Of a stretch of 64,000 nucleotides of DNA, positions 8,852 through 19,754 are shown one piece after another. Origin of the DNA: Agarophyton chilense (Eukaryota; Rhodophyta; Florideophyceae; Gracilariales; Gracilariaceae); the NCBI GenBank assembly GCA_030374765.1, contig JARGXX010000034.1:248001-312000 (forward strand), given 5' to 3'. A program made the position numbers and the translations under genes. Position 1 is the stretch's first letter, and each line of letters begins with the position of its first letter. The notes beneath the pieces were generated by a model. It saw only the letters and a list, made by a program, of their open reading frames with translations. It made no database searches and had not been told where the DNA came from.

Positions 8852-11299
8852 TTAGCCGTCTGCAGGGTTGGGCTCCTTTAGACGGCGCCAATACCTGATA
8901 CGGAAGTGTGGGGGTATTGCGGCTGGGGGTTCGAGGGTGTCCTTTTCTGGGCCCCAGCGGTATCACCTGACGGTGTACTTCAGACCATTGTAGGTGTGCG
9001 TGTGGCCCACAAAACGGTCAACGGGAAATTCCTCTGAGGTTTGGTCCTGACATTTCGGGGGAACGCCCCCTCAAGGGTTTCTATGTTCCGAGTTGGGAGC
9101 TTCGTTTGTGGGAGCCGGGTCGGGAGCTCCCGCTGTTACCGTATGAGGTTCCATTTCCGTCCCTGTTAGAGGGTTATAATCCGGATCATCCCGTTGTAGT
9201 TCATCATTCACCTCAATCGGGGTGGTGTCCTCCGAGAGTCGAGTGCGCAGAGCTGCCGCTCTGGGCTCTCGGGCTGAGGTGCCCGCCTCCATGCGATGTT
9301 GAACCGTTTCAGGTGCTACCGTAATACGGTCAATTGATATCTTATTCGATATTCTATCTTGTTCAACCGTAATGGTGTGGTCTGATGCGTTCAATACCTT
9401 ATAAGGTCCCACTGATTTGGGTAGAAGCTTCGAATTGATATCTCTATCAATAGCTTCATCGTCCGCTTCATCACCCGGTCGTGGTATTTTCCTGAAGGTG
9501 GGTTGTTTGTGTAGACATATTGTCCCGAATAAACAGAGACCACTTTGATTACCCTACGGTCGTAGTCGGTCTTGTACCGCTTCTGGGCTGCAGTGAGGCG
9601 ACTCTCTGCATGTTTGAGAGCCCTCCTCAACCTCACAAGGGTGGTTCGCTTGACCTGGGCAGGGGTCAGTGCGCCAGCTGCAGTGCTGGTGGTATGATCT
9701 CCCTGCACTACAATACCTGGCGGGTGTCGCGAAAGAACCAAATCAAAGGGAGTGGTTTGCGTTGTCCGGTGTACCTGAAGGTTATAGGAGTAGGTGAGAG
9801 GTTGCACCAGCTCATCCCACCCAGTTTGGTGCTCGTTTGTATAGTGTCGTAGCCTTGATACCAATGTTGGGTTAAAGCGCTCGACCTGTCCGTTCGCCTG
9901 CAGGTGGTAGGCAGTAGTGAAATAGTGCTTGACACCTGTAGTATTCTACTACTTCGGCGTTCCGATGGTTTCTTTGTCGAAAAGTCGCGTTTGGAACTCA
10001 TTACTGAGTGGCCTGGTAAGTGCTAGGATAAGATGCGACACACCTCGTAGGATGCCAGGAGGCAGGGTACATTGTTGGAACACGTGGTATCACGAGTAGA
10101 GTTGCTTGCAACGGCGCATGTAGTGGCGATCTACGTGGCTGGTTTTACTACCTTTTGTAGATGTGAGTCCATTAGGGACCATACCCATACAGTTGTTTGG
10201 CTAAGTGGCTGACCACTGGGTATTATTTACGTATTCTTTGGGCACTCACCCTGGCACACAGTATATAGTGTACCAGAGGTGAGGGCCGACTCCAAGAAGA
10301 GGAGACAACATGGGCATCATGACTATTATGTTCCTCGCTTAGGATTCCGTAACCGGAGATCTGGACGAGCTATAATAGAAAGTCAGGCCCCAACCACTTC
10401 ACGAGCCTTCTTGTACCTACGTTCCATCAACGTTTTACAGTTGCACTGTTCACCCTCGCTGGCGAGTAGTGGCCTTACACCCCACTTCCAGCTCGCTGGT
10501 GTTGTAGCTCTCCCACCCCTTTTCCTTCGCCGCAAGCGACCCATCGGCAGTCCGAACGCTGTCGCAGGTGTCTGCTCTCTCCGTTAGAGTGGATACTACA
10601 ATACCCAAGAGGTTACAGACTGCTTCGAAAAACTTCGATGCCAAGTTTGAACCATTATCGGTAAGTAAATACAGGGGTGCACCATACGGGTAGACCCAAT
10701 TGTTGAGGAACGCGATCGCCAGCGTGGTTGAATTCTTCTCCTTTAAAGGCATCGCTCTCGTGAGATTCGAGAACCTGTCGGTGATCACTAGAATGTGCTG
10801 ATACCCATTCTTGGTTTTGGGAAGTGGTCCTAGCAGGTCTATCGCAACAAACGCCAGCAGACCCGCTGCTTAGAACAGCTTGAGGTACTTTCGATGCTTT
10901 CGAATACCACTGCAGGTACGAACACAGGATTCGCATTGACCTACAAAGGCATAGACATCATGGGCCATATGAGGCCAATAGAACTGTTGCCTCAAGGTGT
11001 AAGACATCCTGGTGGCACCGGGGTGTCCCGATAGTCGCGGGTGGTGCGCGAGAGACAAGACTCTCGGGCGCAGTGACTTAGGAACCACCTTTTTGAAGGC
11101 TACCATCCAAGGTTGACCTTCTCACGATGTACCCATTGTGGTCCACATCGAACGGTGATCCTTTGAAACCAATTTGGTCAGCCAGAGTTCTGCAGTACGC
11201 ATCCTGGGCCTGTTCCCGTAGAAATTCCTCTCGGGTTACGGGCATGACGTTCGTTTCCTCTAGGGTCAGCATCTCCGTTGTCATGTCGGTGTTCCGCAA
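8852..11299 (-). pseudogene. Element B integrase with C-terminal chromodomain, interrupted
   Basis: Inserts element DNA into the genome; the chromodomain probably guides it to chromatin marks. The zinc domain (HHPRLSGHPG, then CESC) and the core (AIDLLG, LLTDNGSN) lie at 10606-11106 across an in-frame stop near 10870. The last core acidic part and the post-core region resume at 9391-9936 beyond the solo LTR (9937-10600). The GPY-type motif (MGPYKVLNASDH) starts at 9412. The chromodomain (8860-9040) has a TGA (8963-8965) where C has Trp in its YTVRWY motif. It is thus split by an insertion, two stops and frameshifts. Confidence 0.85.
9937..10600. mobile_element. Solo LTR (664 bp) inserted in element B integrase
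   Basis: It begins TGTAGTAT and ends ATACTACA, an 8-bp perfect inverted terminus with TG...CA ends, and is flanked by ACACC (9932-9936) and ATACC (10601-10605), a 5-bp target duplication with one change. C is uninterrupted at the matching place in its integrase, which fixes the borders. No polyprotein lies within, so it is a solo LTR left by recombination, or a very short non-autonomous element. A TATA-like GTATATAG lies near 10260. No second copy is in the window, so its parent family is unknown. Confidence 0.85.
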
Positions 11300-11320
11300 A
11301 GCGCCTTCTTCAGATAAGTC

Positions 11321-12831
11321 TCAAAATCGTTCTAGGTGTTCGCCGGTACCATTTTGGTTTGATGACACCAAAAAGCAAGGGATATCATCGTCCACAGTTT
11401 CTGTCTCTAAACCTGAGGTGTCTGAGCGTGACAAAGCATCAGCTATGTTGTGCTTGATACCTGGACGGTACTGTACGTCGTATTCAAACTCCGACAGTCT
11501 CAATCTTCAACGGGCAAGTCTAGCAGACGCATCTGCAAGTCCCGGATCCATCTTAAGGCGTCGTGGTCCGTGCGCAACGTAAAGCGCTCACCATACAGGT
11601 ATGGACGGAGCATCAACATTCTCCACACTACTGCTAGACATTCCTTCTCCGTTACTGTGTAGTTCTGCTCTGCCTTATTCAAAGCGCGGCTCCAGTATCC
11701 TATAGGTAATTTGTCTCCATTGTGCTGCTTCTGAATGAGACAACAACGAATTTGGGCATGGGATGCATCTGTATCCAGCGTGTACGGTAGACCTCTTTTC
11801 GGTAACGCTAAAATTGGCAGCGACAACAGCCCTCGTTTCAATTCCTCAAAGGTATCCATTTCGTCGTTGGGTAGATTCTCAAACCGTTCAGGTTCACCTT
11901 TCTGGAGCTTCTTGTTGAGGGGAGCAGCTATTCTCGTGAATCCCATCACGAAGCGACGATAGACGTTACATAATTCTATAAAGGATGGTACGTCTGTCTG
12001 GGATCGTGGCAAATTGACCTTCTGTATGGCTCTAATGTTGCTTGGCGCACCCTCTAGGGTACCAGGGCCTATGATGTGTCCCAGGTATTCAACCGTTCTG
12101 GTAAGAAAAACGCATTTGTGTAGCTTCAGCGTCACCCCCGCCTCAGCTAGGAGGGTTAGTACGGTGCATACGTGTGCAAAGTGCTCTTCTACCGATCTGG
12201 AATAGATGATTACATCATCGATGTATACCAAGGCGGTTGTCCATTTAAACTTCGAAAGGATGAAGTCCAGCCCCCTTTGGAAGGTGGCTGGAGCATTGCG
12301 CAACCCGAATGGCATCCGAGTGAAGCGAAACAAACCTGCATGGCACGTGAAGGTCGTTTTGTCTCGATCTTCCTCACCTACAGGTACCTGCCAATGACCA
12401 CAATTGGCATCCAACGTGGTAAATATCTGCACATCTTTCAAGGAGTCGATGCACTCATCCATTCTAAGTATCGGGTGCGAATACTTCATGGTCACGCTAT
12501 TGAGCCTCCTGTAGTCCACACAGAACCTCATACGGTTATCCCCTTTCTTCTGAACCAGAACTACGGGACTAGCCCAATCTGAGTTGGCTGGTTCAATTAC
12601 ACCTTCTTGGAGCATTCGCTCCACTTCTTTGAGTTCTACCTCTCTCGCCTTCGGACCTACACGGTAAGGATGCTGATAAATCGGCTTCGAGTCAAAGAGG
12701 ACCTCGATGCGATGCTGTGTGGCCTTAAATTGGCCCAGATGGCCTGACCACATATTTTCGAACTCCTTGAGAAGGTCAAGAATACGGCCCCGCAGTCCGC
12801 CGTTATCTTCCCCGATCTGGACTGTATCTTT
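11321..12831 (-). pseudogene. Element B reverse transcriptase and RNase H
   Basis: A 417-codon frame (11500-12753) carries the complete RT core: RFCVDYRRLNSV, TTLDANCGHW (catalytic Asp present), MPFGLRNAPATFQRG, and YIDD. RNase H follows with [16 protein letters not shown] and RTDHDALRW. One frameshift near 11500 moves the reading into the 11321-11503 frame, which holds the end of RNase H and the linker to integrase. All RT catalytic residues are intact, unlike in A, C and D, so this is the least damaged RT. It is out of service mainly through the upstream amber at 12832 and the split integrase. Confidence 0.9.
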
Positions 12832-13800
12832 CTATTGCCTCTCAGGGTCAGGTTCCTGTTCTTTTTCTACCGATTCCTTATCGGTTAGTTTTGATTCCAA
12901 GTTGGTGTTTCTCGATACTTTTGTGGTTGTGGACGCATTTGCGCACCCCCCTTCCTTATCGAACGCGACCTCGCCGAGATCAGCGTGAGCTACGGTGAAG
13001 ACTCCTTGTAGTGCCGGTAGTGTGATACGAACATTGGTGTTTTTCGGCAACTTCACGTCGTGACTGCTGAAGTTGCTGAGACAAACCTTAACGGGTTGAT
13101 TTGAAATGTTGTCGACAATCCCGTTCGTCATCAAGGTGAGGTGTCGATGTGCTACCCTCGGATGTTTTTGTTGTATGGCCAGCCCGGAGGTCGCACACGA
13201 CACCGGTACCAATATTTGGGGCATTGGCGGGATAACAACCTATTTGGTAATGCGCACTTTGTTGGAGACCGTTTCGGTGGATATCGTCTTTTTCGGTTTG
13301 ACAAACCATCCCCGTTTGGTTTCCGTATTACCTAAAATGGCAATTCGTCCCCCGTAACGTAGGGCGGCGGTACGGGAACCAGGAAGGATTGCTTTGACAT
13401 TTCTGTCAATGAAATTCGCACCTAGTAGGCAGTCTGTTGGTAAGCGGTCGACAAAAAAGAATTGCAGTCTTACCTTGAGGTGTCCGAGCTGCACCACAGC
13501 GGTGAGAAGGTTTAATGGGCGCTCATTTGCATCCACAAGCGGGTTGTTGTCGGGAGGTCGGCTCAAGTTCCGAAGAACCGCCTCAGGTATGACGCGGGAG
13601 TTCGGGACGTTTGGGCCGGCCCCCGTATCCAGCACGCAGGTGACCGGAACCTCAAGGCGTTCGGAGAAACACATTAAAGCACGTAATTTCCAGTTATTGT
13701 ACTTCATATGACAAACCGAAACTGGTTGTGACGTGTTCTCTTCCACCTTCAAGGTTTTATTTATCGATTGGCCTTCCAATTGCAGGTTGGGTTCGGCCAT
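12832..13800 (-). pseudogene. Element B aspartic protease and linker
   Basis: The protease active-site loop is intact (LDTGAGPN), followed by the flap/strand region and ILGNTETK. The frame is uninterrupted in register from 13800 to the RT except for two ambers. TAG 13238-13240 sits where C has CAG (Gln) and TAG 12832-12834 where C has TGG (Trp), both single transitions. C-terminal to the protease is the about 100-residue conserved linker (MANGI/MTNGIVDNI...LPKNTNVRI) found in all the gypsy copies here. Confidence 0.85.
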
Positions 13801-14050
13801 AACGCCAACCGTTCGGTGTTTTCCTCCTGAACGGGAGTAATTGAGTCCAAGTTTGCTGTTTCCTTGATGGTATTGACCTGTACCGGTGTATGGGGTTGGA
13901 ATGTATTTGGTGCTTGCGTTAAAGGCCCACAGAGGCGTTGTTGATTCTGCATGCGCGCCTGAATCAAATGGTCTCTCATCCCTGGAGGTAAGTTAGCGCA
14001 ATTGTTTGCCCAATGTTCTGTCGCGAGACAAAACCAGCAAACGAGCCTCC
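13761..14050 (-). CDS. Element B nucleocapsid with CCHC knuckle
   Basis: A perfect CX2CX4HX4C knuckle (CWFCLATEHWANNC, 13998-14039) is followed by NLPPGMRDHLIQARMQNQQ and a Thr/Pro-rich tail. It packages element RNA. The frame overlaps the start of the protease frame (13800) by about 40 bp in another register, an arrangement compatible with frameshifting but also with decay. The exact N-terminal boundary is unclear. Confidence 0.8.
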
Positions 14051-14289
14051 AGTTTGGGGTCTCGCGTTACCATTGAGGGGGGCCTCGAAACCTGGTTGGT
14101 AGGAGCAGTGGCGTAGAATGTGGGTGACGAGTTATGAGAGCTCACTACCTGCATTCTATGCGAGCTCACCGCACTTGGCGGCGATTTTACCGAGTGTGGT
14201 GCACGCGTTGACGACCAATTTCCTACCGTCGAAGGTTTCGAGAACCGCCCCTGGGTCGCTACCAAATGGATAGCGGTTCCTGTAGGTAC

Positions 14290-15303
14290 CTAGAGGTGCG
14301 AGCTACCCTCTGAGGTTGTGGTATCTTCAATTTCCAAGACCGACCTTTTCGGATTATCCTTCGAGGTTGGAGGCACGGCTGGTCTCTTTCCCAGCCGAAG
14401 AGTATCTCCAAGGCCCTGGGAGTATCGAGCCAGCCCATTATAGTCTATCTTTCGGTTAGTGGCCAGGTAGTTGCGTACCTGGGAACGGATCGCTTTGTCT
14501 CCATTGTCGGCAAAAAGCGACTTTAACCGAGAGGTAGTGAACCCATTACCACAGCGGGTTGCCAGATTCCACAGCGCGAGCGAAAACTCCGATTCGGTTT
14601 GCCCAATCCTTTGATGGTAGCCGAAGACTTCCGAATAAGCCTCTTGGATTACTTCATAGGTGGCGTATGTTTCCAAAAGGAGATTAACCACTTCTGGGTA
14701 GGATTCCAACATCTCTGTGCCATCCTCATCCATCGCTAAGGTGTTGCCGCGGAGCCTACCCTGCAGCAAGTAGTATGCTTGTTTTTTCAGGTAAAACTGA
14801 AATAGCCACATAGCAGCGCCCTTGGAAAAACCATTTTGGTCACATGCAAGGTTAAACTTCTGTACAAACTCAATCACCGCAATAGGATCCGTACCTGTGA
14901 AGGTTGTGTCACCCATTTGGAAGATGTGCTTCTTGTGGGGCTTAGTAATTTTCTGAGCAACCTCATGGGTATATTCAGAAGACTTGTTGATCAACTGATA
15001 AGTCCTATAATCAACCGCTTTGGTGAACATATCGTTCAACGGTTGGTGCACATCCAGGTCCATTTCGGTGTCCAACTCAGAGTCAGATGACTCGTTGTAT
15101 CGCTTTTTACCCTTTCGGTTCTTTTTCGACGACTTCTTCGTCGACCTGTTCGGTTTCTTCTTCTTCTTACCTTTACGGTCGTCATCTGACGATGAACTCG
15201 TATCGGAACTGGAGTCTGACGAGTCAGGGTCTGAATCATCTTCTCGATTCTTTCCCCCTCTTCGTCCTCCGCTTCTTCCCTTTTCGGTTTCTTCGTCGCT
15301 CAT
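14290..15303 (-). CDS. Element B Gag capsid, 337 aa, intact frame
   Basis: Starts with a charged stretch of Ser/Asp and Lys/Arg clusters (residues 1-85) and continues into a capsid-like domain: DYRTYQLINKSSEYT, DPIAVIEFVQKFNLACDQ, AAMWLFQFYLK, LARYSQGLGDTL. Ends with EGSSHL at a stop also present in C. The chosen ATG (15303) probably is an artefact of a one-base G insertion around 15260: in C the preceding ORF1-side frame reads straight into the capsid. So in the ancestral element ORF1 and capsid were in one register, separated only by the amber at 15569. Confidence 0.85.
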   Translation of the reverse strand: MSDEETEKGRSGGRRGGKNREDDSDPDSSDSSSDTSSSSDDDRKGKKKKKPNRSTKKSSKKNRKGKKRYNESSDSELDTEMDLDVHQPLNDMFTKAVDYRTYQLINKSSEYTHEVAQKITKPHKKHIFQMGDTTFTGTDPIAVIEFVQKFNLACDQNGFSKGAAMWLFQFYLKKQAYYLLQGRLRGNTLAMDEDGTEMLESYPEVVNLLLETYATYEVIQEAYSEVFGYHQRIGQTESEFSLALWNLATRCGNGFTTSRLKSLFADNGDKAIRSQVRNYLATNRKIDYNGLARYSQGLGDTLRLGKRPAVPPTSKDNPKRSVLEIEDTTTSEGSSHL

Positions 15304-15568
15304 TCAACGAGTCAGACGAATCGTCCTGGGGACCACCTCCATGGGTATCCTTTTGAACGAAACCAGTAATTGGTGGAAGATAAATGTCTTGATGATCTAC
15401 CTTCCCCGGGACCTCTTGACTCTGCCTTGGACCTTGTAGGTACTCACTATCAGTAGGTAAGTGTTTGGAATGGGTGGAATGACCCATTTGGAACCCTTTT
15501 GCTATACACTTTGCGATGTTCACCTGTGTAGGTCGGGATTCTGCGAATCCCTCGGAAACCCCAAGGTA

Positions 15569-16276
15569 CTACACAGCGCGGTAAACATGCCCTGTAGCAT
15601 CAGTAAAGAGATACTGTTTCACCATTTCAGGTATCCTTTCCGATAGCTCTTGAGCTGCTCGGTCAACCACAATACGGGTAAATGCATCGACGTCCGTTGA
15701 GGGCGGAACCATCCGGGTATCCAACTTATCCTTTAAGGTTAATGAATCCTCGACCGCGAGGGTGACGAGCGCTTTCGTTCGCTCTTCGAGCTGAGGCAAT
15801 GGATCCTCCGTTGCAAACCCAATTGGCGATTCCCTTTGAGGTTCCGTTTCCATAGGCGGCGGACCATGTACCTTTCTGGTTTTGTCCCAAGGGTGCTGGA
15901 GCAGCTCCTCAGGGTTTTCCAGATTCGGTTGAGCCGATGGGGCTCCTTTAAAACCTTTATGGCTTGGCGGGGCCCTTGCACCACGCGTCTTCCTTTTAGG
16001 TCGTTCCATTGGTGACCAATAGTGGTATCCTGTCACTCTCGGTGGTGAGATTGATGTATCCAGAACTTTGTACTCGGTGAGGTATATTGGCACACAGGCT
16101 CCGTTCGGTATGTACCTTCTCATTGCTCCCCCTGTCAAACGCCCAATTCCCGATCCTCGAATACCAGGAATGTTTTCGGTGCTAAACAGAGGACCTGGGG
16201 CGGTTTTGTAGTCACATATCATATTCCAATCAGGCTGCACTCTACAGTGAAACACATCAACACATGAGAATTGCAT
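15569..16276 (-). CDS. Element B ORF1 (Gag N-terminal, matrix-like) with extra N-terminus
   Basis: 235 codons. The part from MERPKRK (about 16008) to the terminal HVYRAV is shared with C and contains a helical segment with KALVTLAVEDSLTLKDK and DAFTRIVVDRAAQELSERIPEM. The first about 90 residues (MQFSCVDVFHCR...) have no counterpart in C, whose equivalent region is the LTR-proximal leader. It ends at an amber (15569-15571) that C shares. The extension may mean B landed beside, or captured, foreign upstream sequence that stays open; no signal peptide or known domain is seen in it. Confidence 0.65.
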   Translation of the reverse strand: MQFSCVDVFHCRVQPDWNMICDYKTAPGPLFSTENIPGIRGSGIGRLTGGAMRRYIPNGACVPIYLTEYKVLDTSISPPRVTGYHYWSPMERPKRKTRGARAPPSHKGFKGAPSAQPNLENPEELLQHPWDKTRKVHGPPPMETEPQRESPIGFATEDPLPQLEERTKALVTLAVEDSLTLKDKLDTRMVPPSTDVDAFTRIVVDRAAQELSERIPEMVKQYLFTDATGHVYRAV

Positions 16277-18310
16277 TATAAAAACCTTTTATAGTCTCAT
16301 ATCTCCTACAACAGTACATTTTACGGTTTTTTGCGATTACAATTCTGACAATTCCGTACTGTTATGGGACGAATAAGGTTGATGTCGCTCATCGTGTCAA
16401 GGGGGATTGCGCAATCTCTGAGAAGTTGGTTCAGGACAAGTGCCTGCGCTCTTCCTTCTCCTTCGGCCAGAGCGTCCTTCCTTTCTCTTTTACATCTTCT
16501 TGTATTTTGTTTCGCGCTCTTTGCTAAGCGCTTCTCTTGACGTCGTTTCCTTCTATGCTGTTTTGTCAGAATCTTAAAGAGGCATTAATCTTAATTATAA
16601 CCTCTACTTACGTCTCTCACGTCTCACAACTGTTCTTTGATTTTTTGGACTGTTTTGCATGATTTTATATTTTGCTCCAGTCAGTGTCTCTTTTTCTTAT
16701 AAGACTTCTCCTCGCGTTTTGGTCTACTTTGAAATAGTAAGTAGACTATTCTTGTACGTAGTTTGGGCCCATAACCCATGATGGTTTGAAGTACACCAAA
16801 ACGCTATTAATTCTGTGAAGTTTTGATTTGATTTCGTTTTCCTCGACCCAGTCTCCGTTGTTCTGTTCTTTATTTTGCTTTGAAGCCCTTCTAAATTGTT
16901 CTAGACGCATATCATTTTGTTCTAAGATACTTCTTGAGTTTTTTACATAAAGTTATTTAGAAGCTTCTAAAGGCCTCTATTACGTCTATTACATAAAGCT
17001 GTTTCCAGTTGCATTCTGGAACCTTCTGGAGGTTTCTACAAAAGGTTCACTTATTGCGTTTTTAACAATACTCTCTTGCACCATATCCAGCCAAGCGACC
17101 GACAAATCAGTTTAAAGTATGCCAAAGGCCGGCTACTAAGATATCACTCTGGATATAGTGTGATATCCAAGGATCGGTGAGACATCGGCACTCACCAAAT
17201 AGGACGAGGTTCAAAAAAATCTCTAGTTCAGAATCAACCACTAGTGTGAGTGTGGAGAAATTGGATCTCAAAGAAGGAACAGGAAGAGAGCACTGTGACT
17301 TCATTACAGTAGTGAACGACAAAAGTAGAGTAGCAAGTAGAATTTACTGTTTTCGTAACGCTTGCTGGAACCAGCAGAACAAGACATAAGCTTGAGCTTC
17401 GGGTCACCTATGTAGTTGGAGCGAAAAACAACGACAACAGAAATAAAACCACTTTGGTCTCTACAACTGCAACCAGTTCTCTGGCGATTACTCCGGTGTC
17501 ATTCCCCTGAAATAATGCGGCGTATTATTCTAGCGCTGATTACTCCGGATCTGATCCTGAAATACCAGGCTGGGGCGTAGCACGCGACGAGTACTCCGAG
17601 TCGTTGACTCTGAACTAACGTGCCCCTACTCTACACAACTCTTCTAGGTTCCCCGACAGTGAGTTTGCTGAGATTCTCTTTGTTCCAGAAGATAGACGCA
17701 CCACCCCCAAATGTTTTCCTTTGTGGAGAACTGTATTCCAGCGGACAGGAGACAGGAGCTCTCTGCAACCCGTTTGATGCTACACAACGTTTTATTTATA
17801 TCGATTTAAACCGTTAGGGTTCTTCTATATGGTGCAATTGGAGAATGAATCTCCTGATTCGCAATGGCAGAAATTTGAAAAAAAACCGGATGCAGACTCT
17901 GAAGGGTTTGCGACTTGGATTTCAACGATATAATCCAGCAGAACTACATGTTCGTGTGTATGCCACTGTAGCACTACAAGCTCCTGTAACGCTACAAGCC
18001 GAGGTGCTGAGGAGCACACAGAGGGGGGGCAGCTTTATGATGAACTGATCCTCTTACAGCCATAATACCGCACGCCCTTGAAGATTGCAATTCAAAATTC
18101 AATTGATTCGATATCTATGAAACAAAGGCGCAAGCAAGTTTCCTGTTGAAAGGCATTTCCACTCCAAACATAACATGCGAAAGAATGTATTGAAAAACAA
18201 TGCGGACTCCGATTGAAGACCCCGAATTCACACCATCGAAAAGCTCACTATATTCCCAGACGAGGGCGCTACAAGTAGTGGAACAGTAGGTGAAGCTGAG
18301 GCGCCGCGGT
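16277..18310. other. AT-richer spacer, no supported gene
   Basis: Low-complexity T-rich stretches (16480-17060) and short chance frames only. No splice-consistent coding structure, transposon motif or RNA gene is recognised. It separates elements B and C. Confidence 0.6.
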
Positions 18311-18320
18311 CCATAAAAGG
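18311..18320 (+). promoter_or_regulatory. TATA-like box upstream of the 143-aa secreted protein gene
   Basis: ccataaaagg lies about 140 bp upstream of the ATG at 18459, a plausible core-promoter position. It is a weak match on its own. Confidence 0.35.
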
Positions 18321-18458
18321 TGTTCAGAACAGTATCACACACAATCGCAAGCCTGCAGCACCCCGACGGCAGTACTTTCGGATCTGTTCTCAACGAGCTA
18401 CTTCTTTCGCACGACAACCGCCTTCAGAAGCAATTCTAAATCAGAAATTTGCTTCACG

Positions 18459-18890
18459 ATGTTCCCTAAACCTACGACCATTCTACTAGTTCTCTGCGCC
18501 ATTGCCAGTGTTACCGCCCAACCTAAGCCGAAGAGCTTTTACCTGTCTCTCACGCCCGAGGCCTTGTTCGCCCACGGTCTTACGAAAAATGTTGGTGGAT
18601 GTTCCATCTCTTTGAACACCGGGACAAGCTATTGCGACCTGTACGTGACGACAGCTACGACTGGCAGCGGTGGATATCGTGGATGGCCGCGCAACGGAAA
18701 CGACCAAGGAACTGGATGTGTGAAGGCCCCACAATTCCCGAAAGGCCGCACGTACTGCTGGTACCAGGGAAGCGAGTACAACAACCATCCACTGTCTGTG
18801 CGAAACACGTTTTGCACCAGCTCTGGACTGACAAATGCGGCTAACCAGCTCAGGTATGCCATTAGCGAAGACCAATGCGGACTCCCGTAA
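18459..18890 (+). CDS. Small secreted six-cysteine protein, 143 aa
   Basis: Clear signal peptide: basic/hydrophobic start (MFPKPTTILLVLCAIASVTA), cleavage probably after residue 20. The mature part (about 123 aa) has six Cys (in GGCS, YCD, GCV, YCW, FCT, QCG), which fits three disulfides, and is rich in Gly, Ser, Thr and aromatic residues (YRGWPRNGND, YCWYQGSEYNN). No transmembrane segment, repeats or introns. The frame starts at an ATG and ends at TAA. Single gene, no operon context; the neighbours are transposons. I recognise no family; an extracellular, defence or cell-wall role is a guess. The opposite strand also has an open frame here, but it lacks a signal peptide. Confidence 0.75.
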   Translation: MFPKPTTILLVLCAIASVTAQPKPKSFYLSLTPEALFAHGLTKNVGGCSISLNTGTSYCDLYVTTATTGSGGYRGWPRNGNDQGTGCVKAPQFPKGRTYCWYQGSEYNNHPLSVRNTFCTSSGLTNAANQLRYAISEDQCGLP

Positions 18891-19754
18891 GTGCTTTTTA
18901 GACTAGCGGCGGGGTGGACGACGTCTGTGAAGCAGACGACCTAGATGAAAAGCTGCTGTATATGGTAACTCAACCATTCACTCACTTTCCTACTAAGCTG
19001 CCGTCGAGTTGATTAAATGTGGTTTCATTGTTTCTTCCGGTTTGTGGTGAGTAGGTCTTGTGTTAGTATAGTTCTATCGATAACTTGTGTTCGGCAGAAG
19101 ATGTATGTTTCCACATCACAGAAACCAGCTGCCTTCCAAACATTTGTCGATAGTCTGCAACACATGTTGACATAGATGTGGCGCCTTACATGAAAACTAG
19201 AAAACGCGGATAATCCAGCATGCTCTACCTGATGGAACAGCATTGGCCTAGCTCTCTTGGAGAAGCTTGTTGATAGAAGAGATGAATTTGCGTTCCCTCT
19301 TCTGTGTTGATTAGTGTTACGATAGAAAGGCGAAGATAGTGATTGTAGGCATTGTAATGGCCCCCTGTGATTCTGGCTACAAGGGATGTCCTGGTTTTGC
19401 AGGGTTTACGGGAGATATAAAACCTGCTACCTCGCCACCCTCTCAAACCGAGGAGAGGGAACGACTGTTTGTTTGAAGACTACCCCACTAAAAATCGATG
19501 ACTTGGATACCACAAAGGATTGGACTGAATTGGCGTCTCCAAGAACACGGAAACACCCACACCAGCGGTCGTGGCAGCGCTGGCTTGCTAAAATAACTCA
19601 ACTGCACCGCGTCGCCGTACAACAATAGTTTCTCTGTCAGACAGCTCTTTGGTTTGGCGTTGTATAGCGCAGCCTTTTTGGTTTTACTCTCTCACCAGCC
19701 ACCCTCGGGAGCAGCACACTTTTCTTGAGTGCGCTGTGTGCATCAGGTCCTGGT
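18891..19754. other. Spacer left of element C, no supported gene
   Basis: Short frames only. A TATA-like agatataaaac is seen near 19412. The segment may contain old transposon sequence, but nothing is recognisable. Confidence 0.5.

Larger units (their letters stand above)
5645..16276 (-). mobile_element. Ty3/gypsy chromovirus element B, LTRs lost, with nested solo LTR
   Basis: Minus-strand order from the right: ORF1/Gag, capsid, CCHC knuckle, protease, RT-RNase H, integrase, chromodomain, then a plus-strand opposite ORF (6226-8691) and a leader shared with C (5645-6225 matches about 27470-27780 of C in inverted orientation). No LTR is found at either end: homology to C stops at 5645 on the left and near 16020 on the right. 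A 664-bp solo LTR with near-perfect 5-bp target duplication interrupts the integrase. Gag and RT are the best preserved parts. B and C form a large inverted pair. Confidence 0.92.

Noticed and set aside
10279-10587. 102-codon frame inside the 664-bp insert as a gene
   Set aside because: It lies within the solo LTR borders and shows no motif.
18486-18875. Minus-strand frame opposite the 143-aa secreted protein gene
   Set aside because: No signal peptide, no domain; it is explained by codon bias of the plus-strand gene.
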